Made by a program: the position numbers and the translations under genes | From: Chitinophaga jiangningensis | Lineage (GTDB): Bacteria > Bacteroidota > Bacteroidia > Chitinophagales > Chitinophagaceae | DNA: 64,000 nucleotides | Assembly (NCBI RefSeq): GCF_900142605.1 | Contig: NZ_FRBL01000004.1 | Span: 589,487-653,486 of the forward strand | Direction of reading: 5' to 3' | Shown here: one piece after another, positions 16,555-25,297 of the stretch | How positions within the stretch are numbered: the first letter of the stretch is position 1 | Layout: each line of letters opens with the position of its first letter | Notes under the pieces: model-generated | The model's input: only the letters and a program-made list of their open reading frames with translations | Databases searched by the model: none | What the model was told of the DNA's origin: nothing

Positions 16555-17337
16555 TTAGTTCTGTATCTCTCCTAATTCCTGTGCCTGATCACAAATTTTT
16601 TCTCCCAACACCATCTCACCCATATCCATATACGCTTTTCCCATCATAAACATGGCGAAGCCATTGGCGGGCTGGACACGTAATAATAACTGCCAGATGC
16701 CGGCGGCGGCTTTGTGATAGCCTTTTCGCTGGGCTGCCTGGGCCAGACAATATAATATTTTTGGTTCCGCTGTATCCCTGGCAATTTGTGACAGTAACAC
16801 ACTGTCACTGACATTTTTTTTCTGACTGTCATCTGCCACAACGACACTTTCCGTAATGCCACGCTCATAATAGTATATGCTTTCCCGGTAGTGCTCCTGT
16901 CGCGCATACACCCCTGCAAGGCTAAATATAACATTAGTGGTGGCCAGGCTGTCAGCAGCTGCCAGCGACAATAGCTCCAACGCATTATCATACTGCTTCA
17001 ACCGGTAATAGCTGAGTCCTGCCTGTCCCGTGGCAGCGGTACTGCCATGATTCCTGGCTACCAGGCTGTGGTACAGTGACAAAGTAAAATCTCCTTCTGC
17101 AAAGTAAATATCTGCCAGCTCACTCCAGGCAGCACCATAGGTGCTGTCGGCCATTATCGCCGCATTAAACCTTGCGGTAGCTTCCACTACGGCGCCGGCT
17201 CTACGCAGAGTCAGTCCTTCCTTAAATAATTGTGCGGCTTTGTCGCGGCCAGGGTTACTAACGCCTGCAACTACAGATGACACGGTTAAACATAGGCCGA
17301 TTGCCTGCACCAGCAATCGTCTGGTATAGGATTTCAT
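16555..17337 (-). CDS. Exported tetratricopeptide-repeat protein
   Basis: 260 residues. A signal peptide (about residues 1-24, ending SVVAG) is followed by consecutive TPR-like helices: AAQLFKEGLTLRRAGA, AAWSELADIYFAEGD, TGQAGLSYYRLKQYDNALELL, and others to the C-terminus. TPR proteins are scaffolds; there is no catalytic domain here, and the partner is unknown. It lies 67 bp after the cdd gene on the same strand and could be the last gene of the lepB-cdd unit. Confidence 0.7.
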   Translation of the reverse strand: MKSYTRRLLVQAIGLCLTVSSVVAGVSNPGRDKAAQLFKEGLTLRRAGAVVEATARFNAAIMADSTYGAAWSELADIYFAEGDFTLSLYHSLVARNHGSTAATGQAGLSYYRLKQYDNALELLSLAAADSLATTNVIFSLAGVYARQEHYRESIYYYERGITESVVVADDSQKKNVSDSVLLSQIARDTAEPKILYCLAQAAQRKGYHKAAAGIWQLLLRVQPANGFAMFMMGKAYMDMGEMVLGEKICDQAQELGEIQN

Positions 17338-17404
17338 GGTATGGCATTTATACCAGCAAATATATATAAACTAATTTTAATTTATATATTATCCTACAAT
17401 CTTT

Positions 17405-17890
17405 TTAACCGAGCATTTCTCCGGAGAAAGCAAAGGGCAGGAGGTCATTTGCTCTTTCCACTACAATCACGCGACCACTAAGGCCACCCATGATCAGGCG
17501 GATAGGCTCTTTCTGGCGCATTTCTACTTCTGCCAGCGACTGGCGGCAGATGCCGCAGGGTGAAATGGGCTGAGAGCTGTCGCCATTGAGGTTGTGGTAA
17601 CTGATAGCAATCGTATCGATGGCCACTTCAGGATATACGGAAGCTGCTGCTGCCAGTGCTACCCTTTCGGCGCAGAGGCCAACAGGAAAAGAGGCGTTTT
17701 CCTGGTTGGAGCCAGCGATGATCTCGCCGTTAGCAAGCCTGGCAACGGCTCCAACCTGAAAATGTGAATATGGTGCGTACGCATGGTGCGTAACATCGCG
17801 TGCTTCTGTCAGTAACCAGGCATCTGCATCGTTAAGTTCAGTGATATCTTCGTATACGGTGTATTCGAATTGTTGCAGCTGTTTTGCCAT
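17405..17890 (-). CDS. cdd: Cytidine deaminase
   Basis: 161 residues from the ATG at 17890, which starts the conserved protein MAKQLQQFEY and lies 16 bp after the lepB stop. It has the zinc-dependent deaminase motifs: CAE in PVGLCAERVAL (zinc Cys and catalytic Glu) and PCGICRQSL (two zinc Cys), plus the substrate loop YSHFQVGA. It deaminates cytidine and deoxycytidine in pyrimidine salvage. Cytoplasmic; probably co-transcribed with lepB. Confidence 0.93.
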   Translation of the reverse strand: MAKQLQQFEYTVYEDITELNDADAWLLTEARDVTHHAYAPYSHFQVGAVARLANGEIIAGSNQENASFPVGLCAERVALAAAASVYPEVAIDTIAISYHNLNGDSSQPISPCGICRQSLAEVEMRQKEPIRLIMGGLSGRVIVVERANDLLPFAFSGEMLG

Positions 17891-17906
17891 GGTAGTTGAT
17901 TTAGGG

Positions 17907-19097
17907 TTATTTAATAGTTCTGAACAGCCTGCTCCAGCGGATACCACCTTCGCCATAGCTCATCCAGATCATCCACGCCTTTCCTACTACGTGATCTTCA
18001 GGAACGAAGCCCCAGTAGCGGGAATCCAGTGAATTATTGCGGTTGTCACCCATCATCCAGTAATAGTTCATTTTGAATGTATAACTTTCTGTTGGCTGAC
18101 CATTGATGATAAATTTACCATCTTTTCTTTCCAGCGTATTGTTTTCAAACACACGGATAATGCGGTCGTAGAGCGCGATATTGCTGTCGTTCAACGTTAC
18201 TGTAGCTCCTTTCTTAGGAATATACAGCGGGCCGAAGTTCTCTTCTGTCCAGTGGAAGTGAGCCGTATCATGCGGGAAAATATCATTGTAATCGTAAATA
18301 GCGCTGATATTGGCCTCTTCGAAAACTGTGATGCTTTTGATAATATCGAATTTTTTCAGACTGGTAACCTGCGCTGGTGTGAGGTTGTACACATAAGTGC
18401 TGGCGTCCAGGGTAGCGTCAGGACCACTGATGCCCATTTCTTCGAGGCGGGAAGGGTTCAGCGGTTCCCCGTTTGTGACAACGGTGTAACGGTGCTGACT
18501 GGCTACCGGTACCGGTGCTGCCTTACCATTTAAATAAACTGCGCCATGCACGATAGTGAGCGTATCACCCGCTTCGGCCATACAACGCTTGATGTAGTTC
18601 TCCCGTTTATCCACCGGACGGTGAATCACCTTGTAGTTATTGTTAACCTCCGTCCATCCCATCTGCCTAACCATACGGTAGTAACTTGGGTCCGCAGCAT
18701 CAAGCGCTACAGTATCTCCCTCAGGAAAGTTAAATACCACAACATCGTATCTTTTCACCTCGCCAATGCCTGGCAAACGGCGATATTTCCATTTAACAGC
18801 TTCAGAATATGCAGGTGTATTTTTGGTGAGTGGCATGGTATGATGCACAAAAGGCACTGCCAGCGGCGTCATCGGAATACGGGGACCATAACTGATCTTA
18901 CTTACAAAAAGAAAGTCATTTACCAGCAACGTCTTCTCCATAGAGGGAGTAGGAATGGTATAAGCTTCGAAGATGAAAGTGCGTATCAGGGTTGCGGCGA
19001 TAATAGCAAAAATTGCTGCATCCAGCCATTCACGTACTGCAGACTTCTTCTTCTTAGGCTGCTTATCCTTATTGTTTTTCCAAAATGCCAGGTTCAT
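17907..19097 (-). CDS. lepB: Signal peptidase I
   Basis: 396 residues. A basic N-terminus (KKKKSAVREW) precedes one membrane anchor (about residues 27-44). Catalytic elements: the nucleophile Ser in TPSMEKTLL, the region KRYDVVVFNFPEGD, the general-base Lys in YIKRCMAEAGDTL, and box E in MMGDNRNNSLDSR followed by WGFVPEDHVVGKA. About 170 residues separate the Lys box from box E, longer than in E. coli LepB but common in Bacteroidetes. It cleaves signal peptides at the outer face of the inner membrane. Confidence 0.93.
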   Translation of the reverse strand: MNLAFWKNNKDKQPKKKKSAVREWLDAAIFAIIAATLIRTFIFEAYTIPTPSMEKTLLVNDFLFVSKISYGPRIPMTPLAVPFVHHTMPLTKNTPAYSEAVKWKYRRLPGIGEVKRYDVVVFNFPEGDTVALDAADPSYYRMVRQMGWTEVNNNYKVIHRPVDKRENYIKRCMAEAGDTLTIVHGAVYLNGKAAPVPVASQHRYTVVTNGEPLNPSRLEEMGISGPDATLDASTYVYNLTPAQVTSLKKFDIIKSITVFEEANISAIYDYNDIFPHDTAHFHWTEENFGPLYIPKKGATVTLNDSNIALYDRIIRVFENNTLERKDGKFIINGQPTESYTFKMNYYWMMGDNRNNSLDSRYWGFVPEDHVVGKAWMIWMSYGEGGIRWSRLFRTIK

Positions 19098-19129
19098 TCA
19101 GTTAGGCTTAAGTTAAATGCTTAAAAAGG

Positions 19130-19137
19130 CAAATATA
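19130..19137 (-). promoter_or_regulatory. Candidate lepB promoter -7 box TATATTTG
   Basis: Minus-strand TATATTTG, 32 bp upstream of the lepB ATG, exactly the Bacteroidetes TAnnTTTG form. Confidence 0.55.
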
Positions 19138-19202
19138 ATATTCTGTCCTCTCCTTCCAGCTTTTATATAGGAAAAGTTTTCTTAAAAATACCTTAATCTT
19201 TA

Positions 19203-19210
19203 TACATTTG
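19203..19210 (+). promoter_or_regulatory. Candidate promoter -7 box TACATTTG of the MerR gene
   Basis: TACATTTG lies 24 bp before the TTG start codon of the regulator, giving a short leader. Confidence 0.5.
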
Positions 19211-19234
19211 CCCGGATACTATACCTGACGCCAA

Positions 19235-20107
19235 TTGAACAGTTTTTCTATCAGGGATATTGAAAACTTCACTGGTATAAAGGCGCACACATTAAGGATC
19301 TGGGAACAACGATACCAGCTTTGTCAGCCGCGTAGAAAAGACACAAACCATCGGATTTATGATGGGGAAGACCTCAAAGCCTTCCTGAAAATTGCCTACT
19401 TATACCACCACGGAGTTAAAATCTCCCGTATTGCCGCCCTGTCAGAGCAGGAAAGGAATACGCTCAGCCTTGCAATATCGGATCAATCATCCGACCTGTG
19501 TCTGCAGATCAACGATCTGCTGAGCGCTACCCTGCACTATAATGCCGAGGAATTTGAAACGGTTATATCCAGTGTAATCCGCTCCCATGGCATAGAAGCC
19601 GCTATCGATAAAGTGATCTATCCTTTCCTGGAAAGAGTAGGTATCCTTTGGCTAACAGATCAGATGCTGCCGGCACAGGAACACTTTTGCAGTGCCATTA
19701 TCCGCACCAAACTGATGGTAGCGATTGATAGCCTGCCCATGAACTATGCGGCAGCCGACCATTTCCTCCTGTTTCAGCCTGAGGGGGAATTGCATGAAAT
19801 TCCCTTGCTGTATGTGTATTTCATGCTTAAAAAATATGGGAAGAAGGTAACGTATTTTGGCCCCAATGTACCCCTTCGGGACCTGGATCCATTCCTGAAC
19901 AAAAGCGGGGTTACAGCACTGTATTCTCATATGGTAACCAGTTCTAATCCCCAATTACTGCACCGGTACATCCAGGATCTTAATCAGCAATATCCGTCGG
20001 TGCGCATATATCTCTCCGGACCAAAATCCTTACTGGAGCATAACTTCAGCGACTTACGCGTAACAATACTCACTGAAATGAATGAGTTATCACAATTATT
20101 AGCTTAG
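19235..20107 (+). CDS. MerR-family regulator with CarH-like cobalamin-binding domain
   Basis: 290 residues from a TTG start at 19235; this start gives the family opener NSFSIRDIENFTGIKAHTLR. Residues 1-70 are a MerR winged helix (IWEQRYQLCQPRR). The rest matches B12-dependent photoreceptors of the CarH/LitR type: a helical bundle with the W-x9-EH motif (Trp139, Glu149, His150) and a Rossmann-like domain with ELHEIP (Glu185, His187), where His187 aligns with the cobalt-ligating His. The usual ExHxxG motif has Pro190 in place of Gly. CarH represses its targets in the dark and releases DNA on illumination. No carotenoid or photolyase genes are nearby, so its regulon is elsewhere. Its 3' end overlaps the convergent hydrolase by 9 bp. 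Confidence 0.85.
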   Translation: MNSFSIRDIENFTGIKAHTLRIWEQRYQLCQPRRKDTNHRIYDGEDLKAFLKIAYLYHHGVKISRIAALSEQERNTLSLAISDQSSDLCLQINDLLSATLHYNAEEFETVISSVIRSHGIEAAIDKVIYPFLERVGILWLTDQMLPAQEHFCSAIIRTKLMVAIDSLPMNYAAADHFLLFQPEGELHEIPLLYVYFMLKKYGKKVTYFGPNVPLRDLDPFLNKSGVTALYSHMVTSSNPQLLHRYIQDLNQQYPSVRIYLSGPKSLLEHNFSDLRVTILTEMNELSQLLA

Positions 20108-20752
20108 GACTTCAGCGAGAATCTGACTCACCTCCACCGCGCGGTTGTACACCATAAAGTGACCGGCATTGCGGATGATATGGGTAGGTTGCAGGTACTT
20201 AATCGGAAAGGGATGGTCTTTATCCCCATGAATATGCACCAGGTTTTGCGGGCGAAACTCGTTTTCCCAGTTGAGGATCACGTCAAAAGCCCAGCGGGAA
20301 TAGGCATAGTCTTTACGCGCCAGGTAATCTCTCAGCAATTGTTTTTCTTCCGGACTACTCACATCCATATAATATTCCACAATGCGGGTGCGGTTTTGGA
20401 AGATGATAAAGTCGGGTAGCTTAGTGAGCTGTAATCGCCTGATCCAGTTGAAGTACGCAGGTTTTTCGCTGGTTTGCTTGATGCTGGATAAAAGAATGGT
20501 TTGATGTATGGGGCGCAGTTTGGCAATTTCGATACTCATGATACCGCCGAATGAAAGCCCCGCAAGGCTTACCTGGCCATCAGCAGTGATACCGGCAGCC
20601 ATACGGGCGGCATAACTGCTGATGGGCTCATGAGGTTGTGGCGTTATCCAGGGCAGAAAATGCACCTCGTAACCGTCCGGGAACCGCAGCTGTTGAAATA
20701 CTCTTTCATCCGCTCCCAGTCCGCTTATCAGGTACAAATGCTTGCTGGACAT
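20099..20752 (-). CDS. Alpha/beta hydrolase
   Basis: 217 residues, cytoplasmic. Begins LYLISGLGADERVF, a typical hydrolase opening strand and oxyanion loop. Nucleophile Ser in SLAGLSFGGI, acid Asp in HGDKDHPFP, and base His in NAGHFMVYN. The substrate is not apparent. It starts 15 bp after the sigma-54-type response regulator on the same strand, so the two are probably one transcript; whether that reflects function is unclear. Confidence 0.8.
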   Translation of the reverse strand: MSSKHLYLISGLGADERVFQQLRFPDGYEVHFLPWITPQPHEPISSYAARMAAGITADGQVSLAGLSFGGIMSIEIAKLRPIHQTILLSSIKQTSEKPAYFNWIRRLQLTKLPDFIIFQNRTRIVEYYMDVSSPEEKQLLRDYLARKDYAYSRWAFDVILNWENEFRPQNLVHIHGDKDHPFPIKYLQPTHIIRNAGHFMVYNRAVEVSQILAEVLS

Positions 20753-20767
20753 TGCTGGAATATTTTA

Positions 20768-21952
20768 TTAGGAATTTACTTTTTTCTTCTCCCGGTTTGG
20801 CACTACAAAATCGTCTACATCCTCCGCAGAGATGGTTTTACCGGAAAGGATTACAAGCCTTTCCACCACGTTTCTGAGTTCGCGGATATTACCGGACCAG
20901 TTGTGATTTTGCAAAGCTTTCATGGCGTCCTTATCGATGCCTTTGCGGGCAATACCATAGTCGCTGCAAACAGTATCCAGGAAGCTTTCTACGAGCAAAG
21001 GCACGTCGTCGCGGCGATCGTTGAGGGAAGGCACATGAATGAGAATTACGCTGAGGCGGTGGTATAAGTCGAGACGGAAGTTTTTATCTTCCACTTCTTT
21101 CAGCAAATCTTTATTGGTTGCTGCCACCACGCGAACGTCTACACTGATTTCCTTATCGCCACCTACGCGGGTAATTTTTCCTTCCTGTAAAGCACGCAGC
21201 ACTTTGGCCTGTGCGCTGAGGCTCATGTCGCCGATTTCATCGAGAAACAGGGTACCACCGGAAGCTTGTTCAAACTTACCGATGCGTTGTTTCACGGCGG
21301 AGGTGAAGGAACCTTTTTCGTGACCGAACAGTTCACTTTCAATCAGTTCACTGGGGATGGCGGCGCAGTTTACTTCTACCATAGGGCCGGCAGCGCGACT
21401 ACTAAGCTCATGCAGCCAGCGGGCTACCAGCTCCTTACCCACTCCGTTTTCACCGGTAATGAGTACGCGGGCATCTGTAGGCGCCACTTTTTCCAGCGTT
21501 TCTTTTATTTTGAGGATAGGTGCCGATGCCCCTATCATTTCAGGCACTTTATTTACTTTACGGCGCAGCGTTTTGGTTTCAGTTACCAGTGTGGTTCTGT
21601 CCATGGCGTTGCGCAGGGTGATCAGCAACCGGTTCAGATCCGGTGGTTTGGAGATATAGTCATACGCTCCTTTCTTCACTGCATCTACGGCTGTATCAAT
21701 GTTTCCGTGGCCGGAAACCATGATGATGGGGATGTCCGGATTTACTTCCCTGGCTTTTTCCAGGAATTCCAGTCCATCCATTTTTGGCATTTTTATATCG
21801 CACAATACCGCATCGTATTGCTTTCCCTGAAACATTTTAAAACCTTCCTGACCATCTGCGGCTTCATCTACCTTATACCCTTCGTAGCTTAATATTTCCG
21901 TCAGGGTTTTACGGATGCTCTTTTCATCGTCAATAATTAAAATGTTAGCCAT
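20768..21952 (-). CDS. Response regulator with sigma-54-type AAA+ domain but no DNA-binding domain
   Basis: 394 residues. Receiver domain (residues 1-120) with acidic pocket IDDE and phospho-acceptor Asp52 in LCDIKMPKMDG. AAA+ domain with Walker A GENGVGKE, a GSFTSA loop in place of GAFTGA, Walker B LFLDEIGD and the arginine-finger region NIRELRNVVERL. The protein stops about 25 residues later in a lysine-rich tail; the Fis-type helix-turn-helix of NtrC proteins is missing. Without a canonical GAFTGA loop, sigma-54 contact is uncertain. Related HTH-less regulators with this loop occur in Bacteroidetes as far as I recall. The cognate kinase is not adjacent. Confidence 0.85.
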   Translation of the reverse strand: MANILIIDDEKSIRKTLTEILSYEGYKVDEAADGQEGFKMFQGKQYDAVLCDIKMPKMDGLEFLEKAREVNPDIPIIMVSGHGNIDTAVDAVKKGAYDYISKPPDLNRLLITLRNAMDRTTLVTETKTLRRKVNKVPEMIGASAPILKIKETLEKVAPTDARVLITGENGVGKELVARWLHELSSRAAGPMVEVNCAAIPSELIESELFGHEKGSFTSAVKQRIGKFEQASGGTLFLDEIGDMSLSAQAKVLRALQEGKITRVGGDKEISVDVRVVAATNKDLLKEVEDKNFRLDLYHRLSVILIHVPSLNDRRDDVPLLVESFLDTVCSDYGIARKGIDKDAMKALQNHNWSGNIRELRNVVERLVILSGKTISAEDVDDFVVPNREKKKVNS

Positions 21953-21981
21953 AGTAAAGTTTAGTGTTAATCAACAGACGC

Positions 21982-21989
21982 CAAAAATA
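21982..21989 (-). promoter_or_regulatory. Candidate promoter -7 box TATTTTTG of the response-regulator gene
   Basis: Minus-strand TATTTTTG, 29 bp upstream of the ATG at 21952; matches TAnnTTTG. Confidence 0.5.
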
Positions 21990-22085
21990 AGATTCTTACC
22001 TAAGAATCCGGTATAAGAAGATGCTAAAATTGTGGCTAAACTACCTGTCGTAGTAAAACGCAGCCAAATATCATAAATAGTCTAC

Positions 22086-22093
22086 TACCTTTG
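22086..22093 (+). promoter_or_regulatory. Candidate promoter -7 box TACCTTTG of cysE-cysM
   Basis: TACCTTTG lies 65 bp before the cysE ATG and sits within a short inverted repeat TCTAC...GTAGA (22081-22096), a possible operator. Confidence 0.5.
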
Positions 22094-22158
22094 TAGATTT
22101 ATATGTAATTTTATCTGTAAATAACAGGCCTTTCCTGTAATTCCGAACCTCATAGTAT

Positions 22159-22962
22159 ATGAACGACTTTCTGGAAGAATTAAAGCGACGGCACGAAATG
22201 GCGGCGGCTAATGCCTTTCCGTCGACCGGGGCCGTCAACGACCTTGCCAATAATCTACTGAACTGGTTATTTCCTGAACATACCGGCCATGTGATGGCCG
22301 ATCCTGTATTGCTGGAGCAGTATGGGCATCACCTGGAGCAGCAGCTGGAAACCCTGCTGTTGTCGATGGAGCATCAGTTGCCTGCGCCTGCAAGGCAGCT
22401 CAGCGCGCAGTTTATGAAGCAGATACCGGGAATGTATGAGGATTTAAGAAAAGATGCAGATGCTATTTTGCACGGAGATCCCGCAGCCACCTGTTTGTAC
22501 GAGGTGATCAGGGCTTATCCCGGATTTTATGCAGTAGCCTTTTACAGGATTGCACATATTCTGCATAAGCTGAAAGTACCTTTATTACCAAGGATGATCA
22601 CGGAGCAGGCACATAGCAGGACTGGCATCGATATTCATCCCGGTGCGGTGATTGCGCCCTGGTTTTGCATAGATCATGGTACCGGTGTGGTAATTGGAGA
22701 AACGACGGTGATTGGGCCGCATGTAAAGATTTACCAGGGCGTAACGCTGGGAGCGTTGAGTGTGGACAAGGAGATGGCGCATAACAAGCGTCATCCTACC
22801 ATTGAAGAGCATACGATTATTTACGCGGGGGCTACCATATTGGGTGGTGATACCATCGTGGGGCATCACAGTATTATTGGCGGTAATGTGTGGCTGATCA
22901 AAAGTGTAGAGCCATTTTCGCGGATTTATTATAAAGCAGAACATCGATTAACTGAATTGTAA
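22159..22962 (+). CDS. cysE: Serine O-acetyltransferase
   Basis: 267 residues. A helical N-terminal half is followed by a left-handed beta-helix of hexapeptide repeats from about residue 150 (GIDIHPGAVIAP, IDHGTGVVIGETTVIG, VKIYQGVTLGALS). Catalytic His residues are in DIHPGA and IDHGTG. It transfers acetyl from acetyl-CoA to L-serine, the first step of cysteine synthesis. It lies 9 bp upstream of cysM on the same strand, a clear two-gene operon making cysteine from serine. The long N-terminus fits the EpsC/SatA-like branch common in Bacteroidetes. Confidence 0.93.
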   Translation: MNDFLEELKRRHEMAAANAFPSTGAVNDLANNLLNWLFPEHTGHVMADPVLLEQYGHHLEQQLETLLLSMEHQLPAPARQLSAQFMKQIPGMYEDLRKDADAILHGDPAATCLYEVIRAYPGFYAVAFYRIAHILHKLKVPLLPRMITEQAHSRTGIDIHPGAVIAPWFCIDHGTGVVIGETTVIGPHVKIYQGVTLGALSVDKEMAHNKRHPTIEEHTIIYAGATILGGDTIVGHHSIIGGNVWLIKSVEPFSRIYYKAEHRLTEL

Positions 22963-22971
22963 CTGATAACC

Positions 22972-23853
22972 ATGGCAACAATACTGGATTTGGTGGGCAA
23001 TACCCCACTGGTAGAACTAAAGAAGATTTCGGCCAAGCCGGCTGTAACGATTTACGGAAAGCTGGAAGGCAATAATCCTGGTGGCAGTGTGAAGGACAGG
23101 GCGGCATATGGGATGATCAAGGGGGCGCTGGACAGAGGAGAATTGAAGCCGGGGATGAAGTTGATCGAGGCCACCAGTGGTAACACCGGTATTGCGTTAG
23201 CCATGATTGCCAATTTGTTTGGTATAGAGATAGAAATTGTAATGCCGGCAGATGCTACTGCCGAGCGCGTGCAAACGATGCAGGCGTATGGTGCTAAAGT
23301 TATCCTGACACCGAAAGAGTTGTCGATGGAAGGGTCTATCGACTACGCCACGGCGCAGCTGGAAAAAGGCGGGTATTTTAATCTGAATCAGTTTGGTAAC
23401 CCGGATAACTATATGATGCACTATAAAACTACCGGTCCGGAGATCTGGAAGGATACACAGAGCAGGGTAACGCACTTTGTGAGTGCCATGGGCACTACCG
23501 GTACAGTAATGGGCGTTTCAAAGTTTTTGAAAGAGCAGAATCCGGAAATTCAGATTGTGGGTTGTCAGCCTACCGAAGGATCGAAGATTCCGGGGATTCG
23601 GAAATGGCCGGAGGCTTATTTGCCAAAGATCTTTGACCGTTCGCGGATCGACCGGATAATGGACATCAGTGAGGCCGAGGCCAGAACGATGACGAAGCGG
23701 CTGGCACGGGAGGAAGCTGTGTTTTGTGGCATGAGCAGTGGTGGTGCGGTAGCAGCGGCGGCGCGGTTATCGGCGGAGTTGAAGAAAGGGGTGATTGTAT
23801 GTATTATTTGTGATCGGGGGGATCGTTATCTGAGTAGTGATTTATTTGCTTAA
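22972..23853 (+). CDS. cysM: Cysteine synthase (O-acetylserine sulfhydrylase, CysM type)
   Basis: 293 residues. PLP Lys in NNPGGSVKDRAA, substrate loop EATSGNTGIA, glycine-rich phosphate loop GTTGTVMG, and the C-terminal CGMSSGGAVAAA. It uses the O-acetylserine made by the upstream CysE and sulfide or thiosulfate to make cysteine. Full length for CysM, with a CysM-like IRKWPEAYLPKIFD segment. Cytoplasmic, pyridoxal-phosphate dependent. Confidence 0.93.
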   Translation: MATILDLVGNTPLVELKKISAKPAVTIYGKLEGNNPGGSVKDRAAYGMIKGALDRGELKPGMKLIEATSGNTGIALAMIANLFGIEIEIVMPADATAERVQTMQAYGAKVILTPKELSMEGSIDYATAQLEKGGYFNLNQFGNPDNYMMHYKTTGPEIWKDTQSRVTHFVSAMGTTGTVMGVSKFLKEQNPEIQIVGCQPTEGSKIPGIRKWPEAYLPKIFDRSRIDRIMDISEAEARTMTKRLAREEAVFCGMSSGGAVAAAARLSAELKKGVIVCIICDRGDRYLSSDLFA

Positions 23854-24033
23854 CCGGTCTTTTTTGCTCGCAGAGCAGCAAAGCAAATTAAGCAGCAAAG
23901 ACTTGTGTTTTGTTGTTTATAAGAAGGTTTTGCAGCTTACCCGGGAAAGATGGCCATTCCATGCGCAGGGCGGAATACACTCCAACCCTCATCAGAGCAG
24001 TAGTTCTCCCGCGCGTAGCGTGGAACAACAGCA

Positions 24034-24052
24034 GCAAAACCGAAGGTTTTGC
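24034..24052. other. Hairpin in the gap after cysM
   Basis: An 8-bp stem GCAAAACC/GGTTTTGC with a GAA loop, in a 293-bp gap after cysM that otherwise shows no gene. There is no T-run after it on the plus strand, so it is not a clear terminator. Confidence 0.3.
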
Positions 24053-24085
24053 GTCTAAAAAAAAGACAAACGAATCAACATAAAA

Positions 24086-24121
24086 AAGGCTGGGCTAAAG
24101 GAAATCCTTTAGCCCAGCCTT
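24086..24121 (-). terminator. Intrinsic terminator of pdhB
   Basis: A 17-bp perfect stem (24086-24102 with 24105-24121) followed on the minus strand by a T-run; it lies 26 bp past the pdhB stop codon. Confidence 0.88.
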
Positions 24122-24146
24122 AATAGTATAATAAGCAGTTGTAAAC

Positions 24147-25130
24147 TTATTTTTTCATGTACATTACTTCTTTCACCAGTTTAACGGTACGCTCGATATC
24201 AGGCAGGTACAGTTTCACGAGGTTTGGTGCGTAGTGCATTGGAGCATCCACAGCGGTGATGCGGCGGATAGGAGCATCCAGGTAGTCGAAACCTTCTTTC
24301 TGGATACGGTAGGTAATTTCGGAAGAAACGGAAGCGAAAGGCCATTGTTCTTCCACGATTACCAGGCGGTTGGTTTTCTTCACTGATTCCAGGATGGTGA
24401 ACCAATCCAGCGGACGGATGGTGCGCAGATCGATTACTTCAGCTTCGATACCTTCTTTAGCCAGTTCTTCAGCGGCGCCCAGTGCTACTTTCATCATTTT
24501 GTTGAAAGACACGATGGTAACGTCTTTACCGGCGCGTTTGATGTCGGCTTTACCGATAGGGATGATGTATTCTTCTTCAGGTACTTCACCCAGATCGCCG
24601 TACATCTGCTCAGACTCCATGAAAACAACCGGATCGTCATCGCGGATAGCTGCTTTCAGTAAGCCTTTTGCGTCGTATGGGTTAGATACGGAGATTACTT
24701 TCAGGCCCGGGATGTTGGCATAGTAGCTTTCGAATGCAGTGGAGTGTTGAGCACCCAGCTGACCTGCAGAACCGTTAGGTCCGCGGAAAACGATAGGGCA
24801 ACCTACCTGGCCGCCACTCATTGCCAGCATTTTTGAAGCGGTATTGAGGATCTGGTCCAGTGCCAGAACAGCGAAGTTCCAGGTCATGAATTCCACTACC
24901 GGACGGAGACCATTTTGTGCAGCACCAACACCGATGGCAGCGAAGCCGAGCTCAGCGATAGGTGTGTCGATAACGCGTTTTGGTCCAAACTCATCCAGCA
25001 TTCCCTGGGTCACTTTATAAGCACCATTATATTCGGCTACTTCCTCCCCCATTATGAAAACCCGTTCATCACGGCGAAATTCCTCCTGCAGGGCTTCTCT
25101 TAAGGCTTGTCTGAAAGCTATCTGACGCAT
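24147..25130 (-). CDS. pdhB: Pyruvate dehydrogenase E1 component, beta subunit
   Basis: 327 residues. N-terminal pyrimidine-binding transketolase domain with GEEVAEYNGAYKVTQG, the IDTPIAELGF segment and the potassium-site region VVEFMTWNFA; C-terminal transketolase domain with IEAEVIDLRTIRPLD and EEQWPFASV. It forms the alpha2-beta2 E1 enzyme that decarboxylates pyruvate with thiamine diphosphate. The alpha subunit and E2/E3 are not in the window, so the complex genes are scattered, as is common in Bacteroidetes. A branched-chain 2-oxo acid E1 beta is the main alternative. Confidence 0.9.
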   Translation of the reverse strand: MRQIAFRQALREALQEEFRRDERVFIMGEEVAEYNGAYKVTQGMLDEFGPKRVIDTPIAELGFAAIGVGAAQNGLRPVVEFMTWNFAVLALDQILNTASKMLAMSGGQVGCPIVFRGPNGSAGQLGAQHSTAFESYYANIPGLKVISVSNPYDAKGLLKAAIRDDDPVVFMESEQMYGDLGEVPEEEYIIPIGKADIKRAGKDVTIVSFNKMMKVALGAAEELAKEGIEAEVIDLRTIRPLDWFTILESVKKTNRLVIVEEQWPFASVSSEITYRIQKEGFDYLDAPIRRITAVDAPMHYAPNLVKLYLPDIERTVKLVKEVMYMKK

Positions 25131-25185
25131 GCTAATCTTAATAAAGTTTGAAAGTTTAATTGCCTAAGTCTTCATTTAGGCAGGG

Positions 25186-25193
25186 CAAATTTA
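25186..25193 (-). promoter_or_regulatory. Candidate pdhB promoter -7 box TAAATTTG
   Basis: Minus-strand TAAATTTG, 55 bp upstream of the pdhB ATG; matches TAnnTTTG. Confidence 0.45.
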
Positions 25194-25297
25194 TCGTTTG
25201 TTGTCGAAAAAGCAAAGGAAAAAAAAGCCGGGATCATAAAGTAAATATTTTATATATTTATAAATTGATATTTAAATACATTTCACATACTGATGAG

